Below, piece by piece: positions 27,054-34,645 of a stretch of DNA of 64,000 bases. The DNA is taken from positions 248,001 to 312,000 of the forward strand of contig NZ_LXVY01000034.1 of the NCBI RefSeq assembly GCF_001650735.1, in the 5' to 3' direction. Each line of letters begins with the position of its first letter. Position 1 is the stretch's first letter. The translations under genes were made by a program, and so were the position numbers. The stretch is from Sphingomonas sp. TDK1. Its GTDB lineage: Bacteria; Pseudomonadota; Alphaproteobacteria; Sphingomonadales; Sphingomonadaceae. A model generated the notes under the pieces. It saw nothing but the letters and a program-made list of their open reading frames with translations, had not been told where the DNA came from and ran no database searches.

Positions 27054-28372
27054 GAGGCCCCTGCCGCGATCAGGTGGAAGAAGCTGCCCGTCACCTTCCC
27101 GCGCACCGATCCGGTTTCAGCGACAGCCTTCCCCTCGGCGTCCACCACGTCCGCCAGCGGGGCGTCGGCCTGCGAGACGATCGTCGAGTAATGGAATTCA
27201 TGCCCCGAAAGCATGGTCCCCGGGGCTATACCCGCCATGGGCGCGAGCAGCAAAGCACGCCGATAGCCGAGGTGCATGCGGCGCTGCGCATGGCTGGTGA
27301 CAAGCCCAAGTAAGCCCGCCATCCGGTGGCTCTCGCCGGACTTGTCGATCAGCGCCTCGCCCAGCACCATGTAGCCGCCGCACTCGCCATGCACCGGGCG
27401 GGTCGCGGCGTGGCGCCGTAGCCCGTCCAAAAAGCAGGCCGCTGCCGCAAGGGTGCCGGCGTGAAGTTCGGGATAGCCCCCCGGCAGCCAGACAAGGTCG
27501 GCGTCATCATCCGGCGCTTCATCCGCCAGCGGAGAAAAGGTTCGAATCTCGGCGCCGGCGTTTCGCCACCCGTGCAGAAGATGCGGGTAAAGAAACGAAA
27601 AGGCAGCATCCTGCGCAATCGCGATCCGCTGGGCGGGCGGCTTGGCGAGGCGGGCTGTCCCCCGCTCAACCTCTGGAGCCGAATGGGAGGCCGCTGCACG
27701 CCGGATCGCAGCGAGATCCAGATGCTCCCGGACGAATGCCGCGTAGCCCGCGATCAACCGATCGAGATCCGGATGCTCCACAGCCTGCACGAGCCCGAGA
27801 TGCCGCTCGGGCAACGCCAGATCCGCCCGGCGCGGCAAGGCCCCGAGCACCGGAATGCCCGCCGCCGCCATGCCCGCCCGCACCAGCCGCTCGTGGCGCG
27901 GGCTGGCCACGCGATTGAGAATGACGCCCGCAAAGGGCATCCGCGGGTCGAGGCGCGAAAAGCCGAGCGCTGTCGCCGCTGCCGACTGCGCCTGGCCGGA
28001 CACGTCGATGACCAGCACGACCGGCCACCCCCAGCGGCGCGCAAGTTCTGCGGTAGCGCCGGTGCCGCTCGCGCCGGTGGTGGCGACCCCGTCGAAAAGT
28101 CCCATCGACCCTTCGGCGACCACCAGGTCCGCTTCGTGCGCCTGCAGGGTTATGGCCTCCAGCAGGCCCCGAGCCATTGCCCAGCTGTCGAGATTGAACG
28201 AAGCACGTCCGCACGCGGCCCGGTGAAATGCCGGATCGATGTAATCGGGGCCGTTTTTGAACGGCTGTACGACCACCCCGTCCTCGGCCAGCGCGCGAAG
28301 CAGGCCGAGCATGACCGTTGTCTTGCCGGTGCCAGACGCAGGAGCCGCAATGATCAGGCCGGGCGGTGTCAT
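27050..28372 (-). CDS. cobB: Cobyrinate (hydrogenobyrinate) a,c-diamide synthase
   Basis: 440 aa. The N-terminal dethiobiotin-synthetase-like domain has APASGTGKTTVMLGLLRAL (ATP loop) and KNGPDYIDPAFH. The C-terminal class I glutamine amidotransferase domain has PVHGECGGYMVLGEAL with the nucleophilic Cys and ends near SGHEFHYS. It amidates the a and c side chains using glutamine and ATP, ahead of cobalt insertion by CobNST. Coupled by 4-base overlap to cobM and cobF. Confidence 0.94.
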   Translation of the reverse strand: MTPPGLIIAAPASGTGKTTVMLGLLRALAEDGVVVQPFKNGPDYIDPAFHRAACGRASFNLDSWAMARGLLEAITLQAHEADLVVAEGSMGLFDGVATTGASGTGATAELARRWGWPVVLVIDVSGQAQSAAATALGFSRLDPRMPFAGVILNRVASPRHERLVRAGMAAAGIPVLGALPRRADLALPERHLGLVQAVEHPDLDRLIAGYAAFVREHLDLAAIRRAAASHSAPEVERGTARLAKPPAQRIAIAQDAAFSFLYPHLLHGWRNAGAEIRTFSPLADEAPDDDADLVWLPGGYPELHAGTLAAAACFLDGLRRHAATRPVHGECGGYMVLGEALIDKSGESHRMAGLLGLVTSHAQRRMHLGYRRALLLAPMAGIAPGTMLSGHEFHYSTIVSQADAPLADVVDAEGKAVAETGSVRGKVTGSFFHLIAAGAS

Positions 28373-29154
28373 TCGCCCGCCCCCGCGAAGGGCGAACGTG
28401 CATCCTGCGGCCGGAAGCGCCGGTCGTAACCGGGCGCATACAGGCTGCTCTCGACAAAATCCTCGGCAGCGAGAACCCGCCCGACCAAGATCAGCGCTGT
28501 GCGCTCCATGCTACCCGCGACTGCCGTCTCCACCGTCCCCAGGGTCGCGCGCACGATCCGCTGATCGGGCCAGCTCGCCCGCCAGACGACGGCGACGGGG
28601 CAATCTGCGCCATAGGCGGGCAGCAGATCCCGCACGACGGTCGCGAGATTGTGGATGGAAAGGTGGATGGCCAGCGTGGCACCGGTAGCCGCGAAATTGG
28701 TCAGGCTTTCCTTTTCGGGCATCCTGCTGGCGCGTCCCGGCGTACGGGTCAGGACCAGCGACTGGCCCAGCGCCGGAAGGGTCAGCTCCGCCTCCAGCGC
28801 TGCGGCTGCAGCCGAGAAGGACGGCACACCGGGCGTGACCGTAAAGGGAATGCCGAGCGCTCGCAGGCGACGCAGTTGCTCCCCCATCGCCGACCACACG
28901 GAGAGATCGCCCGAATGTAGCCGCGCGACATCCTGTCCGGCGGCATGGGCGGCGGCGATTTCCGCAATGATGGCGTCCAGATCCATCGGCGCGGTATTCA
29001 CGATCCTGGCGCCGGGCGGGCAATGGGCGAGAATGGCCTCTGGGATCAGCGAGCCGGCATAGAGGCAGACGGGGCTCGCTGCGATCAGGTCGCGACCGCG
29101 GAGGGTCAGCAGGTCCGGGGCACCCGGGCCGGCACCGATGAAATGGACGGTCAT
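28369..29154 (-). CDS. cobM: Precorrin-4 C11-methyltransferase
   Basis: 261 aa from ATG 29154; the longer open frame before it is antisense-like. The methylase fold shows VHFIGAGPGAPDLLTLRG, CLYAGSLIPEAIL, NTAPMDLD, LHSGDLSVWSA and VTPGVPSFSAAAAAL. It places the C-11 methyl group. The start overlaps the cobE stop as ATGA and its own stop overlaps cobB. Secure assignment from motif set and neighbours. Confidence 0.93.
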   Translation of the reverse strand: MTVHFIGAGPGAPDLLTLRGRDLIAASPVCLYAGSLIPEAILAHCPPGARIVNTAPMDLDAIIAEIAAAHAAGQDVARLHSGDLSVWSAMGEQLRRLRALGIPFTVTPGVPSFSAAAAALEAELTLPALGQSLVLTRTPGRASRMPEKESLTNFAATGATLAIHLSIHNLATVVRDLLPAYGADCPVAVVWRASWPDQRIVRATLGTVETAVAGSMERTALILVGRVLAAEDFVESSLYAPGYDRRFRPQDARSPFAGAGE

Positions 29155-29498
29155 GAACAGGTTCCTTCGGCAATGGCGCAAGTCGCCAGGCGATCGGGGG
29201 AGATGTGGCGGCGTGCCAGCAAGCGGCTGCCCATGCCGGCTGCGGCAAGCGCGCTGGCTTCGGCCACGCTGCCAGAGCCGCGCGCGGCCAGACTGGCGGC
29301 GGAGCGGGTCGGCGTGTCGATCCCGTCCAGCGTGTCCAGTCCGATCGCGGGCAGCCCCAGTTCGGCGAGAAGCGGGAGCTTGTCCGCCAGCGTAGCGACA
29401 TGGGTGATCGGCGGCGCTTCCGCCTGGGCAGCCGCCAATGCTGCACGCAGCGACGCGACGGTAGCCCCGCTGCGATAGCCGAAGCCGGCGACGATCAT
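29151..29498 (-). CDS. cobE: CobE / CbiG C-terminal-like cobalamin biosynthesis protein
   Basis: 115 aa. It opens MIVAGFGYRSGATVASLRAA, which matches the start of the CobE/CbiG-C fold, and includes GSGSVAEASALAAAG. CobE is needed for aerobic B12 synthesis in Pseudomonas, but its exact step is unclear; it may hold an intermediate. It is joined by ATGA overlaps to cobL before it and cobM after it. The residues near the end (ARRHISPDRLATCAIA) also fit the family. Confidence 0.87.
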   Translation of the reverse strand: MIVAGFGYRSGATVASLRAALAAAQAEAPPITHVATLADKLPLLAELGLPAIGLDTLDGIDTPTRSAASLAARGSGSVAEASALAAAGMGSRLLARRHISPDRLATCAIAEGTCS

Positions 29499-30691
29499 CG
29501 CGTGACACTCCACTGCACCACAGGATAGCGCGCGCGCCAGCCCGTCCGGCTGCCGAGCGGCGCGGCATCCGCCAGTTCGATCCGCAACAGCGTGCCGCCC
29601 CTCTCTCTCTGCCAGACCGCCAGGAGCGCTTCGGACTCGAGGGTCACGGCGTTCGCCACGATACGCGTACCGGTCGGCAGTCGCGCCCACAGCGCCTCCA
29701 GAAGCGCGGCCGAAAGCCCGCCACCGATGAATACGGCATCCGGCGTTTCCCGCGGCAAGATCTCTGGCGCTCGACCGATGCAGAGCTGCAACCGGTCCAC
29801 GCCCAACGCAGCGGCGTTCGCCTGCGCCCGCGCCGCCCGCGTTGCATCCGCCTCGACCGCCACCGCGCGCATGGCAGGGTGGGCGAGCAACCATTCGATC
29901 CCGACCGAGCCGGATCCGGCGCCAAGATCCCACAATAACTCCCCCGGCCGCGGCGCGAGCGCAGAGAGCGTCAGCGCGCGGACGGGGCGCTTGGTCATCT
30001 GTCCATCCGACGCGAACCATGCGTCGTCCAGCCCCGAAGCCCTGGGCAGAGCTTCACCGACGCCCCGCACCTCGACACCAATCAGGACGGGATGCGCGAC
30101 ATCCTCGAGATCGAACGCCTCCGCCAGGCACTGCCGGATCCGCTCACGCGGGCCGCCCAGCGCCTCCAATATGTGTAGAACGGAGGCTCCGAAGCCAGCG
30201 CCCTCCAGATAGCTGGCCAGTGTCGATGCCGCCACGCCGTCGCGGATCAGCAACAGCAACCGAGACGCGGGCGCAAGATGCGGGCGCAGGCGCCCGAATG
30301 GTGCCGCATGCAGTCCGAGGCAAATGCTGTCCTGCAGCGACCACCCCAGACGTGCAGCAGCCAGCGCAAAGCTCGACGGCGCCGGATGTGCGACCCATTC
30401 CCCCGGCGCGAGATGCCGCGTCACGCTGGTCCCCGCCCCGAACCAGAAAGGGTCGCCCGAGGCAAGCATCACGACGCGACGTCCCCGGGCTTCCAAGAGC
30501 AGCGGAATCCCCGCTGCGAAGGGGACTGGCCATTCGCGCGTCTCGACCGTAAGCGCCGGCACCAGCGCGAGATGGCGGGAAGATCCCATCACCAGCTCCG
30601 CCGCTTCCAGCGCCGTTCGCGCGGCGCGGGAAAGCCCATCCCAACCATCTTCGCCGATCCCGACGATCGTCAGCCAGGGGAACTCAGCCAT
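29495..30691 (-). CDS. cobL: Precorrin-6Y C5,15-methyltransferase (decarboxylating)
   Basis: 398 aa, a fusion of CbiE-like (about 1-200) and CbiT-like (about 205-398) domains. The first shows LTIVGIGEDGWDGLS and VVMLASGDPFWFGAG; the second shows the SAM-binding LLWDLGAGSGSVGIEWLL and AVFIGGGLS. It methylates C-5 and C-15 and decarboxylates the acetate side chain. The ATG is at 30691 with AGGA 8 bases upstream. The codon overlaps, on the opposite strand, the ATG of cobK at 30690. It begins the cobL-E-M-B-F-O-bluB chain. Confidence 0.93.
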   Translation of the reverse strand: MAEFPWLTIVGIGEDGWDGLSRAARTALEAAELVMGSSRHLALVPALTVETREWPVPFAAGIPLLLEARGRRVVMLASGDPFWFGAGTSVTRHLAPGEWVAHPAPSSFALAAARLGWSLQDSICLGLHAAPFGRLRPHLAPASRLLLLIRDGVAASTLASYLEGAGFGASVLHILEALGGPRERIRQCLAEAFDLEDVAHPVLIGVEVRGVGEALPRASGLDDAWFASDGQMTKRPVRALTLSALAPRPGELLWDLGAGSGSVGIEWLLAHPAMRAVAVEADATRAARAQANAAALGVDRLQLCIGRAPEILPRETPDAVFIGGGLSAALLEALWARLPTGTRIVANAVTLESEALLAVWQRERGGTLLRIELADAAPLGSRTGWRARYPVVQWSVTR

Positions 30692-31448
30692 GCCGAATGT
30701 CCTGTTGCTGGGCGGTACCACCGAAGCCAGCGCACTGGCGCGCCTGCTCGGCGAGCAGGGGATAGCGGCGACGCTGAGCTATGCCGGCCGCACGGACAAG
30801 CCGCGCCGGCAGCCCATTCCGGTACGGATCGGCGGTTTCGGCGGCATGGAGGGCCTGGCGCAGTATCTGCGCGCGCAGGGGGTGACCCACCTGATCGACG
30901 CGACCCACCCGTTCGCTGCAACGATGAGCGCCAACGCCGTCGCCGCTTCGCAGGCAGCCGGCGTGCCGCTGCTCGCCCTCACCCGCCCGCCCTGGTCGCC
31001 GGCTCGGGGCGACCGCTGGACGCGCGTGCCGGACATCGCGGCTGCCGTCGCGGCGCTTTTCGGTCCGCCCCGCAATATCCTGCTGGCCTTGGGCCGGATG
31101 CATGTCGAAGACTTTGCCGCGCAACCGCAGCACCACTATGTCCTGCGCTTCGTGGACCACCCCGGCACCGCCCCGGCACTGCCCAATCACCACCTCGTCG
31201 TCGATCGCGGTCCGTTCACGGTGGAGGGCGACCGGGCGCTCATGGAAGCGCACGCGATCGATCTGGTCGTGTGCAAGAATGCCGGCGGGCGCGGCGCCGA
31301 AGCAAAGCTGCTCGCCGCCCGGGCCCTCGACGTTCCTGTCGTAATGATTGATCGACCGGCACTCCCTCCGCGCACCGAAGTCACGGAACCAGCGGATGCG
31401 CTCGCGTGGCTGGCTCATGCCTGCGCCTCCACGAATCGCGGGGTGTAG
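30690..31448 (+). CDS. cobK: Precorrin-6A reductase, inverted relative to its neighbours
   Basis: 252 aa. Motifs: NVLLLGGTTEASALARLL, HLIDATHPFAATMSANAV, ILLALGRMHVEDFA and DLVVCKNAGGRGAEAKLLAA. It reduces precorrin-6A to precorrin-6B (NADPH). It is the only cob gene on the plus strand. Its start is bound to the cobL start (the two ATGs overlap on opposite strands), and its last 34 bases overlap the cobJ end. AGGGGAA lies 8 bases before the ATG. Its promoter must lie within cobL sequence. Confidence 0.93.
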   Translation: MPNVLLLGGTTEASALARLLGEQGIAATLSYAGRTDKPRRQPIPVRIGGFGGMEGLAQYLRAQGVTHLIDATHPFAATMSANAVAASQAAGVPLLALTRPPWSPARGDRWTRVPDIAAAVAALFGPPRNILLALGRMHVEDFAAQPQHHYVLRFVDHPGTAPALPNHHLVVDRGPFTVEGDRALMEAHAIDLVVCKNAGGRGAEAKLLAARALDVPVVMIDRPALPPRTEVTEPADALAWLAHACASTNRGV

Positions 31449-32173
31449 AAGATCGGCCTGCCCTCCCGCGCTACCAGCCTCGATCGGCTCGACCCGACGA
31501 TCACCATGGTGCGCATGTCGGCCATTGCCGGCGTGGCATCACCGAGGCGGACGATCCGCAATTCCTCTTCCGGCATGGAGACGGCGCGGGCAAACAGGAT
31601 GAGGCGATCCTCGCCGCAGCTTTCCCGCAGGACCTCCAGCGCGCGCGCGAAACCCTCCGGCCGCGCCTTGGACCGGGGATTGTAGAAGGCCATGGCGAAA
31701 TCGGCCTCCGCCGCCAGCCGAAGTCTTTTCTCGATCAGTGCCCAAGGCTTGAGATTGTCCGAAAGATTGATCGCGCAGAAATCATGCCCGAGCGGTGCCC
31801 CTGCCCGCGCGCTTGCCGCCAGCATCGCGGTAATCCCCGGAAGCACCTGGATATCGAGGGCGCGCCACGCCGACGGCCCGGTTTCCAGCGCCTCGAACAC
31901 GGCAGCCGCCATGGCGAAGACGCCGGGATCGCCGGAGGAAACCACCACCACGCGTCGTCCCTGCACGGCTAGGTCCAGCGCAAGCGCGGCCCGATCGAGC
32001 TCCACCCGATTGTCGGACCCGTGGAGCACGAGACCTTCGCGCGGCGCGACACGCGCGACATAGGGGAAGTAGCCGACCACGTCCGTCGCCTCGCCGAGCG
32101 CGGCGGTGACTTCCGGGGTCACCAGTTCCGGATCTCCCGGCCCCAGCCCTGCAATGACCAGCCACCCGGTCAC
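31415..32173 (-). CDS. cobJ: Precorrin-3B C17-methyltransferase
   Basis: 252 aa. The methylase-fold signatures are LVIAGLGPGDPELVTPEV, VVVVSSGDPGVFAMAAAV, VLPGITAMLAASARAGAPLG and DFAMAFYNPRSKARP. It methylates C-17 and drives ring contraction. The start is GTG at 32173, overlapping the cobI stop as GTGA. The 3' end overlaps the end of cobK on the other strand by 34 bases. It is the last gene of the riboswitch-led cobW-N-G-H-I-J chain. Confidence 0.93.
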   Translation of the reverse strand: MTGWLVIAGLGPGDPELVTPEVTAALGEATDVVGYFPYVARVAPREGLVLHGSDNRVELDRAALALDLAVQGRRVVVVSSGDPGVFAMAAAVFEALETGPSAWRALDIQVLPGITAMLAASARAGAPLGHDFCAINLSDNLKPWALIEKRLRLAAEADFAMAFYNPRSKARPEGFARALEVLRESCGEDRLILFARAVSMPEEELRIVRLGDATPAMADMRTMVIVGSSRSRLVAREGRPIFYTPRFVEAQA

Positions 32174-32895
32174 GGGCGGCGCCCTCTACCGTGGATCAGC
32201 AGGATCGAGAAATAGGGGGTGACCTGCGTTGCCTCGGCCAGCGGCGTCACGCGCTGTTCGGGCATCGCCGCGTGCTCCACCAGCCACGCCTCCGCCTCGC
32301 GGCCGGCGGCAGCGACGGCGCGTCGCAGCTTGGCGAGATTACGGCCGATCTTCATCACCACCAGCGCGTCGGTATCGCGGATGCGGCGAATGAGTTCCTC
32401 CTCGGGCAGCGTCGCCATCGCGATCGTCAGCACGTCGTCGCCCCAAGTGATGGGCTGCCCGGTCGCGTTCCACGCCCCGGCCATGCCGGTGATCCCCGGC
32501 ACGACCGCTACCGGCACCTGCCCCGAAAGACGGGAATGCAGATGCATGAACGAGCCGTAGAAGAAGGGGTCTCCTTCGCAAAGTACCACCACGTCCTCGC
32601 CCGCCCGCGTCAGGGCGAGCAGCCGATCGGTGCATTCCGCATAGAAGACGGAAAGGCAGGCGTTGTAGCGCGGGTCGGCGACCGGGATCTCGGTCGTCAC
32701 CGGATATTCCATCGGCAGTTCGACAGCGTCGGCGCGCAACATGCCTTCCGCGATGCGCCGGGCCTGGCCCGGTCGTCCCGCTTTGCGGAAATAGGCGACG
32801 TGCCGGGCACTCCGCACGAGCCGGTCGGCGCGCACGCTGAGCAGGTCCGGCGCACCGGGACCGAGCCCGACGCCGTGAACGGTTCCGAGGCTCAT
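32170..32895 (-). CDS. cobI: Precorrin-2 C20-methyltransferase
   Basis: 241 aa from ATG 32895. It opens GTVHGVGLGPGAPDLLSVRA and has VVVLCEGDPFFYGSFMHLH and VVPGITGMAGAWNATG, the CobI/CbiL pattern. It adds the C-20 methyl to precorrin-2 to give precorrin-3A. It is translationally coupled to cobH (ATGA) and cobJ (GTGA). The longer open frame upstream lies antisense to nothing and reads as Arg/Cys-rich noise across cobH, so it was not used. Confidence 0.93.
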   Translation of the reverse strand: MSLGTVHGVGLGPGAPDLLSVRADRLVRSARHVAYFRKAGRPGQARRIAEGMLRADAVELPMEYPVTTEIPVADPRYNACLSVFYAECTDRLLALTRAGEDVVVLCEGDPFFYGSFMHLHSRLSGQVPVAVVPGITGMAGAWNATGQPITWGDDVLTIAMATLPEEELIRRIRDTDALVVMKIGRNLAKLRRAVAAAGREAEAWLVEHAAMPEQRVTPLAEATQVTPYFSILLIHGRGRRP

Positions 32896-33521
32896 TCGGC
32901 GCGGCTCGCGAGCGCATTGATCGCGGCGACGGTGATCGCGCTGCCGCCCAGTCGTCCCTCCACGATGCAGCAGGGCACGGGCGGTGCCTCCCACAAGGCG
33001 GCCTTGGACTCGGCCGCGCCCACGAAGCCGACCGGACAACCGATGACGGCAGCCGGCCGGGGACATGCCGGGTCTTCCAGCATGTTCAGCAGGTGGAACA
33101 GTGCCGTCGGCGCATTGCCGATCGCCACGACCGCGCCGGCAAGGTTGGGGCGCCACAGTTCGAGCGCTGCGGCCGAACGCGTATTGCCCATCGTTTGCGC
33201 CAGGGCCGGCACCTGGGCCTCGTGTAGGGTACAGAGAACAGCGTTGTTTGCAGGCAACCGGCCGCGCGTAATCCCTTCGGACACCATTCGCGCGTCGCAC
33301 AAAATCGGCGCACCGGCAGCGAGCGCGCTGCGTGCGGCAGCCGCGAAGTCGCCCGAAAAGCGGATATGGTCGGCCAGCTCGACCATGCCGGCGGCATGGA
33401 TCATCCGTACCGCCACCGGCTCCTCCTCGGCCGAAAAGCGTACGAGATCGGCTTCGGCGCGGATCGTCGCGAAGGATTGGCGATAGATGGCAGCGCCATC
33501 GGTTTCGTAGATATGGGGCAT
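32892..33521 (-). CDS. cobH: Precorrin-8X methylmutase
   Basis: 209 aa. It opens HIYETDGAAIYRQSFATIR and has VRMIHAAGMVELADHIRFS with the catalytic His, ILCDARMVSEGI, IGNAPTALFHLLNML and VIGCPVGFVGAAESK. It migrates the C-11 methyl to C-12, giving hydrogenobyrinic acid. The ATG at 33521 overlaps the cobG stop by one base (TGATG). All family landmarks are present. Confidence 0.95.
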   Translation of the reverse strand: MPHIYETDGAAIYRQSFATIRAEADLVRFSAEEEPVAVRMIHAAGMVELADHIRFSGDFAAAARSALAAGAPILCDARMVSEGITRGRLPANNAVLCTLHEAQVPALAQTMGNTRSAAALELWRPNLAGAVVAIGNAPTALFHLLNMLEDPACPRPAAVIGCPVGFVGAAESKAALWEAPPVPCCIVEGRLGGSAITVAAINALASRAE

Positions 33522-34645
33522 CAGTCGGTTCCGAAGAGGGACAGCAGCGCGGACGGGTGCAGATCGCGCTGGGCGGCGGGCGCGCCGGCACGCGCATCGA
33601 AGGCAAGATCGAGCATGCCGTCCCGCCCGGTCACGACGACCTCGGCGCGTCCGGCGCGCGCACATCCCTTGGCGCAGCCCGAGACATGGAGACGGCCGGA
33701 GACGAAAGGCGCGAGCGTGCGGGCAAGCGTACGGGTATCGATGCTCGCCTGCGGGCAAGCCGGCGCACCGACGCACGCATCGGTGCGAAGCAAGGGATCC
33801 GCCGCGTCCGTGATCAGCCGGGGATCGGCCATCGTCGCCCCCTCCGCCAACAGGACGCGCCACGGCGTGATCCGCAGGGCGACGAGCGTATCCGCTGCAA
33901 GCGCGGCCATCGCCTGCGGGTCGATTTGCCCGAAAGGGACGCCCACCGCCGTGCCGAGCAGGTGCGGCCCCGGCATGATCGGGGTACCGGCTGCAGCGGG
34001 TTTGATTTCCCCGGCGGCCCACGCCGGCAATGCCGCCCCGTGCCGGCCCATTCGCCCGACGGCAGTTCCGCCGCTCTCGACGAACCAATGCGCCAGCCGG
34101 ACCAGGCTTGCGGCTTCCTCCCCGCGCACAAGCGCTGCGCCGCAGGCCCGCCCTTCGGCACGCAGGATCAACGAACCTGTGCTGCCCCGCTCGATCCGAA
34201 AGTCACCCGGCGCGTCGCCCAGCAGCGGCGCGGCGCCCGCATCGATCACGAACCCTAGCTTGCCGGGAAGATCCGGCAACGCTTCCAGCATGTTCAGCAG
34301 GTCCGTCGCGATCCGGTGCGTGTCGTCGCCCACCTGCCAATCGGGTGCGACGAGCAGAGTCCGCCGCTTTTCCCGTACCGGATCCGCATCGACCAGATCG
34401 AGCGCGATCAGCCGCTCCACCAGCACCCGCCAACCGCTCCCGGAGACGCCGCGAAGCTGGAGGTTGGCGCGGCTCGTCACGTCGATCAGCCCGTTGCCAT
34501 AGGCCGTCGCAGCATCGGACAGCCCGAGCAATTGCGCACGCGTAAGGCGGCCGAGCCGTGGCTTCACGCGGACCAGCAATCCATCCCCCGCCGCCATCGG
34601 ACGCCATGCATCGGGGCACCAGCCGCGCACCACGAACGCGCTCAT
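33521..34645 (-). CDS. cobG: Precorrin-3B synthase (aerobic)
   Basis: 374 aa, a nitrite/sulfite-reductase-like protein. The ferredoxin-like half-domains show GDGLLVRVKPRLGRLT and NGLIDVTSRANLQLRG. Cluster cysteines lie in TDACVGAPACPQAS and HVSGCAKGCARAG. CobG uses oxygen and a 4Fe-4S cluster to hydroxylate precorrin-3A, which marks the oxygen-dependent route. The start overlaps the preceding gene's pattern through ATGA with cobN downstream, and TGATG with cobH. Confidence 0.9.
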   Translation of the reverse strand: MSAFVVRGWCPDAWRPMAAGDGLLVRVKPRLGRLTRAQLLGLSDAATAYGNGLIDVTSRANLQLRGVSGSGWRVLVERLIALDLVDADPVREKRRTLLVAPDWQVGDDTHRIATDLLNMLEALPDLPGKLGFVIDAGAAPLLGDAPGDFRIERGSTGSLILRAEGRACGAALVRGEEAASLVRLAHWFVESGGTAVGRMGRHGAALPAWAAGEIKPAAAGTPIMPGPHLLGTAVGVPFGQIDPQAMAALAADTLVALRITPWRVLLAEGATMADPRLITDAADPLLRTDACVGAPACPQASIDTRTLARTLAPFVSGRLHVSGCAKGCARAGRAEVVVTGRDGMLDLAFDARAGAPAAQRDLHPSALLSLFGTD

